Shown one piece after another: positions 23,475 through 31,886 of a DNA stretch of 64,000 bases (the stretch's first letter is position 1; each line of letters starts with the position of its first letter). Origin of the DNA: an uncultured Eubacteriales bacterium (GTDB taxonomy: Bacteria; Bacillota; Clostridia; Peptostreptococcales; Anaerovoracaceae); NCBI GenBank assembly GCA_902773665.1, contig CACYFF010000003.1, positions 1 through 64,000 on the forward strand, written 5' to 3'. A model generated the notes under the pieces. It made no database searches. It saw only the letters and a program-made list of their open reading frames with translations, and had not been told where the DNA came from. The translations under genes were made by a program, and so were the position numbers.

Positions 23475-24572
23475 TTACACATTGAACAGGAACGTAATGA
23501 TATCGCCGTCTTTTACGACGTATTCTTTGCCTTCGGAGCGCAGATAGCCCTTCTCGCGGCAGGCCGCCATGCTGCCGCCGGCTTCGATAAACTTGTCGTA
23601 GGCGATGGTCTCTGCGCGGATAAAGCCCCGCTCGAAGTCGGTGTGGATCTTGCCCGCCGCCTGAGGCGCCTTCGTGCCGTTCTTGATGGTCCAGGCCCGG
23701 CACTCGTCCTCGCCTGCCGTCAGGAAGGAGATCAGGTTGAGCAGCGCATAGGACGCCTTTACCAGCTTGTCCAGACCGCTCTCCTCGATGCCCAGTTCCT
23801 CCAGGAACATAGCCCGCTCGTCGTCCTCCAGCTCCGCCATCTGAGCCTCGATCTCGGCGCAGATCGCCACGACCTGGGAGCCTTCCGCATCGGCGATCTT
23901 TTTTACCGCCTGTACGTAGGGGTTCTCGTCCGCAGTCGCAACCTCGTCTTCGGCCACATTTGCCACGTAGATGACAGGTTTATAGGACAGCAGGCCTAAA
24001 CTTCTGACGAATTCCTCGTCTTCTTCCTCGAACTCCATGGCTCTGGCATTCTTGCCTTCCCCGAGCCACTCGTAGATGCGCTCCATGATATTCAACTGCG
24101 GCATGGCGCTCTTGTCGCCGCCTTTCATGCCGCTCTTGGTCTTCGCCATGCGGCGCTCCAGGATCTCCATATCGGACAGGATGAGTTCCATGTCGATGGT
24201 CTCGATGTCTCTGGCCGGGTCAATGCTGCCTTCCACATGCACCACGTTGTCGTCGGCGAAGCAGCGCACCACGTGCACGATGGCTTCGACTTCCCGGATG
24301 TGACCCAGGAATTTATTGCCCAGTCCTTCGCCCTTGCTGGCACCCTTCACCAGACCTGCGATGTCGCAGAATTCGATGGTCGCGTAGACCGTCTTCTTCG
24401 AATTGTAGATCTCGTGCAGTTTCGTAATGCGTTCGTCCGGTACGGTGACCACGCCCACGTTGGGCTCGATGGTGCAGAACGGATAGTTGGCCGCTTCCGC
24501 CCCCGCCTTCGTGATCGCGTTGAACAGCGTTGATTTGCCTACGTTCGGCAGGCCGACGATACCCAGTTTCAT
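23475..24572 (-). CDS. ychF: Ribosome-associated ATPase/GTPase YchF (Obg family)
   Basis: OBG-type P-loop protein that prefers ATP and binds ribosomes. G1 is [12 protein letters not shown] (K14), followed by the usual switch and G3 [21 protein letters not shown] coiled-coil insertion (about 130-200) and a C-terminal TGS domain (about 280-365, ending [11 protein letters not shown]) complete the 365-residue layout. It has a strong promoter (24618-24646) and SD AAAGGAG. Confidence 0.97.
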   Translation of the reverse strand: MKLGIVGLPNVGKSTLFNAITKAGAEAANYPFCTIEPNVGVVTVPDERITKLHEIYNSKKTVYATIEFCDIAGLVKGASKGEGLGNKFLGHIREVEAIVHVVRCFADDNVVHVEGSIDPARDIETIDMELILSDMEILERRMAKTKSGMKGGDKSAMPQLNIMERIYEWLGEGKNARAMEFEEEDEEFVRSLGLLSYKPVIYVANVAEDEVATADENPYVQAVKKIADAEGSQVVAICAEIEAQMAELEDDERAMFLEELGIEESGLDKLVKASYALLNLISFLTAGEDECRAWTIKNGTKAPQAAGKIHTDFERGFIRAETIAYDKFIEAGGSMAACREKGYLRSEGKEYVVKDGDIITFLFNV

Positions 24573-24617
24573 GTATATCTATCTCCTTTGATGTTGCTTG
24601 CTTTACGTTCTCCCAGT

Positions 24618-24646
24618 ATTGTACCAAAAGGCCGGGTATTTCTCAA
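24618..24646 (-). promoter_or_regulatory. Promoter of ychF
   Basis: Minus strand TTGAGA (24641-24646), 17 bases, TACAAT (24618-24623). The same hexamer pair recurs in the folT promoter at 45115-45143. Confidence 0.65.
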
Positions 24647-24656
24647 TTCCAGGAGG

Positions 24657-25289
24657 CTACCCCTCCAGCGTGCGGTCGCACCAGGCCTCGATCCCGGCAT
24701 TGTATTCGTGGGTGACCCCGGTCACAAAACCGATACCGCAGGCCCTGGCCTTCTCGATGGTATGGATGGAATCCTCGAACAGCGCGATCTCCGCAGAAGT
24801 CCCGGTAAATCCAGGAATGTACCGGGCAGGATCCGCAAACACGTCCTGCTTGGTAAAGATGCCGGCGGACACGCTGATGATGTCCGGGTCATCGAAGAAA
24901 ATGTCCAGGCCCCACGCCTTTAAGCAGGCGCAGATGACGTCCCGGTTCCCCGACGACAGCACACCGCAGAGGATCCCCTTCTCCTTCGCCTCTTCCAGCA
25001 GCCCACGCAGCCACGGATAAGGCTGCACCGCGGCCGGTTCCTCCGCCAGCAGGATGGCGAAGTACTCTGCCATAACGCTTGGCGAATCGATCGTAATGCC
25101 ATAATCCTTTTCCATCATCCGGTGGAAATCCGGGTCCGTGCGGCCGATGTAGTGCAGCCAGTGAGGCCAGTCCAGATCCACCCCATACCGGGCTTTCAGC
25201 AGCCGCTTATAGACGTCAAAATGGAACCCTTCCGTATCGGCCAGGGTTCCGTCAAAATCGAAGATGTAAGCGTTTATCGTTTCTTTCAT
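24657..25289 (-). CDS. HAD-superfamily hydrolase, phosphoglycolate phosphatase-like
   Basis: Phosphatase of the HAD type with motif I FDFDGTLADTEG, motif II GVLSSGNRD, and motif III/IV around FTKQDVFADP and LFEDSIHTIEKA. The helical cap sits between motifs I and II, as in phosphoglycolate phosphatase and beta-phosphoglucomutase-like enzymes. About 210 residues from the ATG at 25289; a TTG at 25304 is an alternative start, and neither has a clear SD, so translation may depend on the upstream lgt cistron 42 bases away. Substrate not predictable. Confidence 0.85.
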   Translation of the reverse strand: MKETINAYIFDFDGTLADTEGFHFDVYKRLLKARYGVDLDWPHWLHYIGRTDPDFHRMMEKDYGITIDSPSVMAEYFAILLAEEPAAVQPYPWLRGLLEEAKEKGILCGVLSSGNRDVICACLKAWGLDIFFDDPDIISVSAGIFTKQDVFADPARYIPGFTGTSAEIALFEDSIHTIEKARACGIGFVTGVTHEYNAGIEAWCDRTLEG

Positions 25290-25331
25290 AAAGGATACGG
25301 CCAAGGCAGTTCGCAGGCCTTAAATCGAGCG

Positions 25332-26129
25332 TTAGCGGTCTTCTGGAAGCGTTTCCTGCGCCGGGTCCACCTCCGAACCCTTCTTTCGCAGCACGAGGTA
25401 TAGCACGACGCCAACGGCGAACAGACACAGACTGATCACCTGGGCCTGGCGCAGCGGGCCGATCATCAGGGAGTCGGTACGAAGGCCTTCCACGAAGAAG
25501 CGCTCCAGGGAATAGAGCATCAGGTACAGACACAGGATCTGTCCTTTAAATTTCTGGTGTCCACTGTCCGCGAGCCAGATCAGGAACAGCCCCAGCAGAC
25601 AGCACCAGATGGATTCGTATAAAAACGTGGGATGCACGAATTTGCCGTTCACCAGCATGCCCCAGGGAAGATCCGTCTCCACGCCGTAGGCCTCCTGGTT
25701 GAAGTAGTTGCCCCAGCGGCCGATGGCCTGGGCCAGGGCGATGGAGGGCATACAGAGGTCCACGTACGCGAGGACGTCTTCCTTCCAGACCCATTTCAGC
25801 AGGATCATTCCAAGCCCCACGCCGAAAAGGATGCCGCCGTGGATGGCCAGTCCCCCTTCCCGGATGTTGAGGATCTTCGCCAGGTTATCTTTATAGTAAT
25901 CCCATTGGAAAACGACATAATAAAGGCGCGCCCCGATGACCCCCGCAGGGATCGCCCAGAGCACCGTATCCAGCACCCGTTCCGGGTTTAAGCCGTGCTT
26001 CGGCGCCCGTCTGTAGGCCAGGACAACGGCCACGATCATGCCGATGCCGATCAGCAGGCCGTACCACATGATGTCGATGCCGAAGAGGGTAAAAGCCACC
26101 CGGTCCGGCGTCTTCAGTAAAAAGTTCAC
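25332..26129 (-). CDS. lgt: Prolipoprotein diacylglyceryl transferase
   Basis: Integral membrane enzyme that moves diacylglycerol to the lipobox cysteine of prolipoproteins. Seven hydrophobic segments are visible, with the family motifs GLLIGIGM near the start, AIHGGILFG (catalytic-site HGG), IGRWGNYFNQEAYG and ERFFVEGLRTDS. The start is the GTG at 26129: SD GGAGG lies 6 bases upstream and the serine-hydrolase stop is two bases away, giving 265 residues. An earlier in-frame start would add unrelated basic sequence. Confidence 0.95.
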   Translation of the reverse strand: MNFLLKTPDRVAFTLFGIDIMWYGLLIGIGMIVAVVLAYRRAPKHGLNPERVLDTVLWAIPAGVIGARLYYVVFQWDYYKDNLAKILNIREGGLAIHGGILFGVGLGMILLKWVWKEDVLAYVDLCMPSIALAQAIGRWGNYFNQEAYGVETDLPWGMLVNGKFVHPTFLYESIWCCLLGLFLIWLADSGHQKFKGQILCLYLMLYSLERFFVEGLRTDSLMIGPLRQAQVISLCLFAVGVVLYLVLRKKGSEVDPAQETLPEDR

Positions 26130-26130
26130 G

Positions 26131-26925
26131 TTATTCCTCCGGTGCGCCGCCGCAGTCCTTGAACAGATCCCAGGCGGTCTGGCGGATAAACACTTCAAAA
26201 TCCCGCTCGATCGTATGCGTCGAAACGAAGCACACAACGAAGGGCTGTTTTGCGAACACGATACCTACGTCGTTGGCAATGCCGTCGTCATCGCCGGTCT
26301 TGTGGGCGATGCGCACGTTCCAGTCGGAGATGTAGCCGGGGATCTTGTGGTTGATCTGCTGGCGCGCGAGGATCTCCTCCGCATAGGCAGAGGTCTCTTC
26401 GTCCACCCACTCCCGCTTATACACCTTCTCCAGCAGCATGCCCATTTCCGCGGCGGAGATGCCGTTTTCGATGCCCTGAGCCGCCAGGACGGAATCGAAC
26501 ATGATGCGGCGCAGCTTCGTCACTTCGAGGCCCATTTCCGGAAAAGCTTTCTGGAATTCTTCCTTGCCCAGATGGTTGATCAGCAAGTTCGTCGCGGCGT
26601 TGTCGGACAGAGTGATCATCAGCTCCCACAGGGTCTCGATGGACACCTTCTGGTCGCCGTGGAACGCCCGCAGCGCGCCGCAGCCGCCCACCCGGTCCGC
26701 ATCCGTGCAGAGGATCTCCTCCTTCGGGTCAACTTTTCCTGCCGCAGCCAGTTCCAGATAGTGCAGGAACACCGGCAGTTTAATGACGGATGCCGGCTGC
26801 AGCTCGTCGTTTTCGTGGTAAGCAAAGGTCTCGCCGGTGACCATGTTCTTGTAGTACATGGCCACTTCGCCCTGCATGGCGTCCAGCTGCTTTACCAGAC
26901 TTTCTCTGTATTCTTTCGTAAGCAT
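26131..26925 (-). CDS. Class A beta-lactamase-like serine hydrolase, apparently cytosolic
   Basis: The beta-lactamase/transpeptidase fold is shown by SVIK (S46, K49), SDN (107-109) and KTG (209-211), in the normal order and spacing. Two features are unusual. There is no signal peptide or anchor, and the omega-loop ExxLN motif carrying the deacylating Glu of class A enzymes is not found in the expected place (LRRIMFDSVL there). It is therefore more likely a serine peptidase or esterase than a resistance enzyme. It lies between a D-aminoacylase-like gene and lgt. Confidence 0.82.
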   Translation of the reverse strand: MLTKEYRESLVKQLDAMQGEVAMYYKNMVTGETFAYHENDELQPASVIKLPVFLHYLELAAAGKVDPKEEILCTDADRVGGCGALRAFHGDQKVSIETLWELMITLSDNAATNLLINHLGKEEFQKAFPEMGLEVTKLRRIMFDSVLAAQGIENGISAAEMGMLLEKVYKREWVDEETSAYAEEILARQQINHKIPGYISDWNVRIAHKTGDDDGIANDVGIVFAKQPFVVCFVSTHTIERDFEVFIRQTAWDLFKDCGGAPEE

Positions 26926-26937
26926 GGCTTTACTCCT

Positions 26938-28290
26938 TTATCCTTCGTAGCGCACTGCTTTGCCCAGGTGCGGATCTACGATCTTCCCATCCTTCGCCGC
27001 GATCTCCCCGCCGATCAGCACGTAATCGATGCCTTCCGGCACCAGAACGGGCTCTTCGAAGGTCGCGGTATCGCGGATGTTTTCGTAGTCGAAGATCACG
27101 ATATCCGCATCGCTGCCGGGTTTTAAATTGCCCTTCTTCGAAAGGCCCAGACGCTCGGCGGAAATGCAGGTCATCTTGGCGATGCCTTCCATTAAGCCGA
27201 CCTTACCGGTGCGGATGTACTCTGCGATAAAGCGGGGGAAGGCGCCTGCCGCTCTGGGATGACCCTGGTCATGATGCCGCAGTCCGTCGCTCCCCAGCAC
27301 CACCAGCGGATGCCGCAGGGCCATGTCCACGTCCTCTTCCGTCATCAGGAAGCCGACCGTAATGTCGTCCGGGGCATTGGCTCTTTCCCAGTCGTAGATC
27401 TCCTTGGTGCAGCGCTGCCCGGCGTACTTGCCGGTGCTCATCAGGATGGCGCTGTAGTCCGCGTTGTATTCCGCGTAGTTCTCCGGATCATAGGTGGTGG
27501 CGCCGATGGTGGTGGAAAACGCCGTATAGGGATAGCAGTCGCACAGGATGTCCGTGCCGCCGGCCTTATACCCTTCCACATCCTTCAGCAGCTGAGCCAT
27601 CTGGCCGTAGCCGCCCATGCTGCCGATGTGGGAGATCTGCACGCGGCAGCCCGTAGCCTTCGCCAGGTCGTCCATCTCCTTCACGGCCGCAAACACACGA
27701 CTCACGTCGTTTCTTACGTGGCTGGTCACCAGCCGTCCCGAAGGCGTGCACAGCGCTGCCAGCCGGGTCATCTCCTCCATGCGGGTGCCGGGCACGTACT
27801 TGACGCCGAACGATACGCCCATGCAGCCCTTATCGAGGCAATCCTTCGCCAGGGCTTCCATGCGGTCTATGGCCGCGTCGTCCACCGGCGCGTATTTGTC
27901 CGTGCCGCCACAGGTCTCCCGGGTCCAGGTATGGCCCACGAACAGACCCAGGTTCATGCAGTTGCCGTGTGCGTCGATATAGTCGAGGTAAGTGCGGGGA
28001 TCCGCGTAGTTATCGCCGCAGTTGCCGCCCATGGCGGTAGTGACCCCCATCAGCAGCATGGACTTCGAAATGTCCTGGCGGAGTTCGCCGTCCTCAAACG
28101 GATCTTCGTGCATGTGGATGTCGATAAATCCGGGGGTGACCATGTGCCCCTTCGCATCGATCACCCGGTCCGCTGCCGGTTCTTCCTTGGTGATGCAGAT
28201 GATATGTCCGTCCTCGATCAGCAGGTTCGCCTGTTTGTCCAGGTTCTGGGCAGGGTCGAGAATGCGGCCCCCTTTGATAAGCGTTTTCAT
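26938..28290 (-). CDS. Amidohydrolase, N-acyl-D-amino-acid deacylase (D-aminoacylase) family
   Basis: TIM-barrel metal hydrolase. The small beta-domain start (KGGRILDPAQNLDKQANLLIE is typical), the metal motif FIDIHMHEDPF, an intermediate cysteine at GGNCGDN, the SHVRND and QISHIGSMGG histidines, and VLGSDGLRHHD (catalytic Asp) agree with the D-aminoacylase/DAN group. 450 residues, cytosolic. The likely reaction is release of a D-amino acid from an N-acyl compound, possibly linked to wall turnover. It is 13 bases downstream of recR. Confidence 0.85.
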   Translation of the reverse strand: MKTLIKGGRILDPAQNLDKQANLLIEDGHIICITKEEPAADRVIDAKGHMVTPGFIDIHMHEDPFEDGELRQDISKSMLLMGVTTAMGGNCGDNYADPRTYLDYIDAHGNCMNLGLFVGHTWTRETCGGTDKYAPVDDAAIDRMEALAKDCLDKGCMGVSFGVKYVPGTRMEEMTRLAALCTPSGRLVTSHVRNDVSRVFAAVKEMDDLAKATGCRVQISHIGSMGGYGQMAQLLKDVEGYKAGGTDILCDCYPYTAFSTTIGATTYDPENYAEYNADYSAILMSTGKYAGQRCTKEIYDWERANAPDDITVGFLMTEEDVDMALRHPLVVLGSDGLRHHDQGHPRAAGAFPRFIAEYIRTGKVGLMEGIAKMTCISAERLGLSKKGNLKPGSDADIVIFDYENIRDTATFEEPVLVPEGIDYVLIGGEIAAKDGKIVDPHLGKAVRYEG

Positions 28291-28303
28291 GGAAATTTGC
28301 CTC

Positions 28304-28903
28304 CTACAGTTCTCTGCGGCCCTCCATGGCTTTGGAGAGGGTCACCTCGTCCGCGTACTCCAGGTCGCCTCCCACGGGGATGCCGTGGGCGATGCGGGTC
28401 ACCTTGATGCCGGCGGGCTTGATGAGCCGCGCAATATACATGGCGGTCGCTTCCCCTTCGATGTTGGGGTTCGTCGCCAGGATGACTTCGTTGATGTCGT
28501 TCTCCTGCAGCCGCACGATGAGGGATTTCAGATTGATGTCCTCCGGGCCGATGCCGTCCATCGGAGAGATCGCCCCGTGCAGCACGTGATACAGCCCGTT
28601 GTACTCCCGGATGCGCTCCATGGCGGAGACATCCCGGGGGCTCTCCACGACGCATACAGTGTGGGTGTCGCGGGAAGTGTCCGCGCAGATGGGACAGGGA
28701 TCCACGTCCGTCAGGTTGCCGCAGACGGAGCAGTAATGCATCTTCGTCTTGGCCTCCACGATGGTGTCCGCCAGCTGCTTCGCCTCTTCGTCGGACAGCG
28801 ACAGGATGTGGAACGCCAGTCTCTGGGCGCTCTTGCCGCCGATGCCGGGCAGTTTATTCAGTTCCGCGATCAGTTTCGAAAGCGGCTTCGCGTAATACTT
28901 CAT
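28304..28903 (-). CDS. recR: Recombination protein RecR
   Basis: Acts with RecO and RecF in loading RecA at gaps. The helix-hairpin-helix [14 protein letters not shown], the zinc finger [16 protein letters not shown] and the Toprim domain ([12 protein letters not shown] ... [15 protein letters not shown]) are all present. The length of 199 residues is standard. The dnaX-ybaB-recR order is the classical bacterial arrangement. Confidence 0.98.
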   Translation of the reverse strand: MKYYAKPLSKLIAELNKLPGIGGKSAQRLAFHILSLSDEEAKQLADTIVEAKTKMHYCSVCGNLTDVDPCPICADTSRDTHTVCVVESPRDVSAMERIREYNGLYHVLHGAISPMDGIGPEDINLKSLIVRLQENDINEVILATNPNIEGEATAMYIARLIKPAGIKVTRIAHGIPVGGDLEYADEVTLSKAMEGRREL

Positions 28904-28915
28904 GATTTCGTTGCT

Positions 28916-29272
28916 TTAGAACAGTCCGGCGGGCAGTCCCAGGCTGCCGGTGACTTTGGACATCTCCTGCTGGGAGATCTCGTCGATCTGGCGCATGGCT
29001 TCGTTGGCTGCGGCCACGATGAGGTCCTGCAGCATTTCGATGTCGTCCGGATCCACGATCTCGGGCTTCAGGGTGACCCCTACCAGCTCGTGCTTGCCGT
29101 TGACCTTGACGGTGACGGCGCCGCCGCCTGCGGACGCTTCGGTCTCCATCACTTCGATCGCGGACTGTGCATCCTCCATGCGTCTCTGCATGGCCTGGAT
29201 CTGCTGCATCTGCGCCATCTGATTGTTCTTCTTAACGCCGGGCTTCTTGCCGGCCTTCATTCCTTTTCCCAT
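28916..29272 (-). CDS. YbaB/EbfC family nucleoid-associated protein
   Basis: Small dimeric DNA-binding protein. A basic N-terminus (GKGMKAGKKPGVKKNNQ) is followed by a helix rich in M and Q and a core with VKVNGKHELVGVTLKPEIVDPDDIEML, the family signature. 118 residues. The basic 20-residue extension is slightly longer than in E. coli YbaB. It lies 12 bases from recR and 17 from dnaX. Confidence 0.95.
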   Translation of the reverse strand: MGKGMKAGKKPGVKKNNQMAQMQQIQAMQRRMEDAQSAIEVMETEASAGGGAVTVKVNGKHELVGVTLKPEIVDPDDIEMLQDLIVAAANEAMRQIDEISQQEMSKVTGSLGLPAGLF

Positions 29273-29289
29273 GGGTTCCTCCTAAATGT

Positions 29290-30387
29290 TTATGCGTTCT
29301 GCTTCGGGGCTTCCGTGCTCATCTGGACGATGGCCAGTTCGATCAGCACCCGGGGACGGGGCGACCACTTGGCGTCGGCCAGCGCGGCGGACAGTCTCGT
29401 GATGCAGTTTTTGATGGTCTCTATGCTGACGCCGGACGCCTGTTTTCTGAGCCGTTCGATGTTCTCCAGCGAAAGATTCAATACGTTTTCCGGCTTTTCG
29501 GTGAATTGGATGATCATCAGATCGCGGAAGTGCTCCACCCAGTCTCTTGCAAACTGGGTCACTTCCTTGCCCTCCGCCAGCACCCGGGCCAGCGTCGTGA
29601 GGGCTTCTCCGGTGCGGCCTGCCAGCACATGATCGGTGATCTCCAGATAGGTTTCCACGCCGGCCATGCCCAGTAGCGTTAAGACGTCTTCGCGGGTGAC
29701 GTGGCTCGAGGCGGACACGCAGCGGTCCAGCAGGGACAGGCCGTCCCGCACGGAACCGTCGGCGTTGGCGCAGATGAGCCCCAGCGCATCCGGGTCGATC
29801 GTCACGCCGATCTCTTTGCAGATCTCAGCGAAGCGCTTCTGCAGCACCTCCTCGCTCACGCGGCGGAAATCCAGCCGCAGGCAGCGGGACAGGATGGTGG
29901 CGGGCAGCTTCTCCGGCTCTGTGGTCGCCAGGATAAAGACCACGTTGGCGGGCGGCTCCTCCAGCGTCTTCAGGAAGGCGTTGGCCGCCTCCTTCGTCAG
30001 CATGTGGGCTTCATCGATGATGTAGACCTTGTATTTGCCCTGGATGGGCGGGAAATTGACGGTCTCCCGCAGTTCCCGGATGTCGTCGACGCCTCTGTTG
30101 GAAGCCGCGTCGATCTCCATGACGTCCACGAAGCTGCCTTCCGCGATGGAACGGCAGTTGGGGCAGACGCCGCAGGGCTTTTCGCCGCTTTCCGCCGTGC
30201 AGTTGAGGGCCTTGGCCAGCAGCCGCGCTGTGGTGGTCTTGCCGGTGCCTCTCGTGCCGCAGAACAGATAGGCGTGGCCGGTGGTGCCGGTCGCCAGCTG
30301 ATTTTTCAATATTTTCTCGATGTGTTCCTGACCCAGAAGCGTATCGAACGTCTCGGGACGGAAACTGCGGTATAGCGCTTGGTACAT
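29290..30387 (-). CDS. dnaX: DNA polymerase III subunit gamma (short DnaX)
   Basis: Clamp-loader ATPase. Walker A is GTRGTGKTT, the zinc site CTAESGEKPCGVCPNC, Walker B VYIIDEAHML, and the SRC sensor ATILSRC. The protein stops after domain III (near SPRPRVLIELAIVQM) at 365 residues, whereas most DnaX proteins go on to 500-650 residues with the tau region that binds DnaB and the polymerase. The ybaB gene starts 17 bases later, so no frameshifted longer form can be encoded here. Confidence 0.95.
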   Translation of the reverse strand: MYQALYRSFRPETFDTLLGQEHIEKILKNQLATGTTGHAYLFCGTRGTGKTTTARLLAKALNCTAESGEKPCGVCPNCRSIAEGSFVDVMEIDAASNRGVDDIRELRETVNFPPIQGKYKVYIIDEAHMLTKEAANAFLKTLEEPPANVVFILATTEPEKLPATILSRCLRLDFRRVSEEVLQKRFAEICKEIGVTIDPDALGLICANADGSVRDGLSLLDRCVSASSHVTREDVLTLLGMAGVETYLEITDHVLAGRTGEALTTLARVLAEGKEVTQFARDWVEHFRDLMIIQFTEKPENVLNLSLENIERLRKQASGVSIETIKNCITRLSAALADAKWSPRPRVLIELAIVQMSTEAPKQNA

Positions 30388-30432
30388 GCGTTCCTCGTTT
30401 CTGTGCGTATTTAATATATTATTATAACATAC

Positions 30433-30461
30433 AATCGGAGTGCAGTCTCGGCACTCCGATT
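30433..30461 (-). terminator. Perfect 11-bp hairpin at the yqeB stop
   Basis: Arms AATCGGAGTGC (30433-30443) and GCACTCCGATT (30451-30461) with a 7-base loop; the minus-strand arm begins at the yqeB stop codon. No clean T-run follows, and a TATAAT (30419-30424, minus strand) for dnaX lies just beyond, so the hairpin separates the two units. Terminator function is likely but not certain. Confidence 0.5.
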
Positions 30462-31261
30462 TATAGATCAGTATTTACTATCGTCAGAACGCTCTGCGCG
30501 ATGCGCCTGGATTTATCCGAGATCTGAAAACACAACGGATAACTGTCTGGCCGGGGATCGATATCGGCTATTTTTAAGCCCTTCTTTACGGGATAACCAT
30601 CCCGGATGAGCCCTCGAAGAATGCCGGTAAGAGAAGCGGTTACCAAAAACTCGCCGATCATCGCGATCGTCTCCCCTTTTTCCACGCGGTCGCCGATCTT
30701 GCGGACAGCCTGCAGGGTACCGGATGCCGGCGCGTGGATCACACGCTCCGCCGCAAAACCGCCGACGACGCCGGGAATTCCCGTATTGGGCAGGGCGAAG
30801 CCTTTTTCGATGACCCGTCCCAGCGCCGGTCCCCGCATGGTCTCCACGACAAAATCCACGTCCACGCCGGCTTCAAACCCGGGACCCAAAGCGATGGTGA
30901 GAGGCGCCATGTCCCGATGGGTGCCCAGATTGCGCTTGGCAAGGACCGCATCGATCAGGACAGCAGGACGGACTGTTTCGAGAATATTGCAGACAGGATC
31001 GACGAGGATGGCCGGCTTGCCCCGGGCTGCCAGGGTCAGCGCCTCCTGCGCATCCTTCGCCAGCACCGCGGTAACCCCTTCCACCGTCTTCGTTCCTTCG
31101 TACACCGCTTCGGAAAAACTCACTTCCCGGCGGATAGAAGACGGCTGCGGCACCTCCAGCGCGACGACGGGATAGCCGGCAGACACCAAAGCATGGATCG
31201 TTCCGGTCGCCAGGTCTCCCGCACCGCGGACGATCACCAACTTATCCGAGAAGTCTGCCAT
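30461..31261 (-). CDS. yqeB: Selenium-dependent molybdenum hydroxylase maturation protein YqeB
   Basis: Family EF2563/YqeB, found with orphan selD genes and selenium-dependent molybdenum hydroxylases. The N-terminal Rossmann-like part (LVIVRGAGDLATGTIHALVSAG) and a C-terminal beta-rich part (IHAPASGTLQAVRKIGDRVEKGE, biotinyl-like hammerhead) match the family at 266 residues. The exact chemistry is unknown; it is thought to act in making or inserting a labile selenium cofactor. Third gene of an xdhC-yqeC-yqeB operon; its start overlaps yqeC by 20 bases. Confidence 0.9.
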   Translation of the reverse strand: MADFSDKLVIVRGAGDLATGTIHALVSAGYPVVALEVPQPSSIRREVSFSEAVYEGTKTVEGVTAVLAKDAQEALTLAARGKPAILVDPVCNILETVRPAVLIDAVLAKRNLGTHRDMAPLTIALGPGFEAGVDVDFVVETMRGPALGRVIEKGFALPNTGIPGVVGGFAAERVIHAPASGTLQAVRKIGDRVEKGETIAMIGEFLVTASLTGILRGLIRDGYPVKKGLKIADIDPRPDSYPLCFQISDKSRRIAQSVLTIVNTDL

Positions 31262-31886
31262 AGGCTTCCTCCTCTCCCGGAAGCGGTCTGCCGTACGCCG
31301 TCAGGACGACGGCAGTACCTTGTGCGTTCAGCATTTCCCGCAGTTTCTTCGCTTTCCCGATCCGTTCTCCTTCGCATTTGTTCAGCACGATCACAAACGC
31401 TTTTCCTTCCGCTCCCTTCGCCAGGGCCTCTTCCGACAGGGCGATCTTCGCCAGATCTTCCAGAGTCACGATATGTTCCGGACCGCATCGCAAAAGTGCT
31501 TCCGCCTGTTCCAAACGGAAACACACATCCCGCAGCGGCTGTCCCAGGGCATCCATGCCCATTACGCCCACAACGCGGCGGCAGTCCGCAGGGACGACAG
31601 GTTCGTGAGCCGCAGGCACCTTCAGCGGCATCTGCTTGGCACCGTCTGCCTCCAATAAAAGAACATCCACCCGGCGGTTCCAGTCCGCCAGTTCTTCCGC
31701 AGGCAGCGCGGAAAGTTTTCCGTCTTCGCAGGGCGTGCCCAGCACGGGAAAGGGATAGTCCCTCTCCGGCTGCCGGATGTGCGTCGTGGTGGAGACGGCA
31801 ACGGACTTCCCCTGCGCAAATGCCTGTTTCCCCAGCGCATACAACAGAGATGTCTTTCCGCCGGCACCGGTGATGCAGATCATCAT
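31242..31886 (-). CDS. yqeC: Selenium cofactor biosynthesis protein YqeC
   Basis: P-loop protein with ITGAGGKTSLLYALG at the very N-terminus and STTTHI as the next conserved segment, followed by LLLEADGAKQMPLKVP. 214 residues, the usual size. Found almost only with yqeB and selenium-dependent hydroxylases, so it is assigned to the same maturation pathway by family and neighbourhood. The first of two consecutive ATG codons overlaps the xdhC stop (ATGA). Confidence 0.9.
   Translation of the reverse strand: MMICITGAGGKTSLLYALGKQAFAQGKSVAVSTTTHIRQPERDYPFPVLGTPCEDGKLSALPAEELADWNRRVDVLLLEADGAKQMPLKVPAAHEPVVPADCRRVVGVMGMDALGQPLRDVCFRLEQAEALLRCGPEHIVTLEDLAKIALSEEALAKGAEGKAFVIVLNKCEGERIGKAKKLREMLNAQGTAVVLTAYGRPLPGEEEAYGRLLG

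Noticed and set aside
26131..26925. Antibiotic-resistance beta-lactamase
   Set aside because: There is no export signal and no class A deacylation motif.
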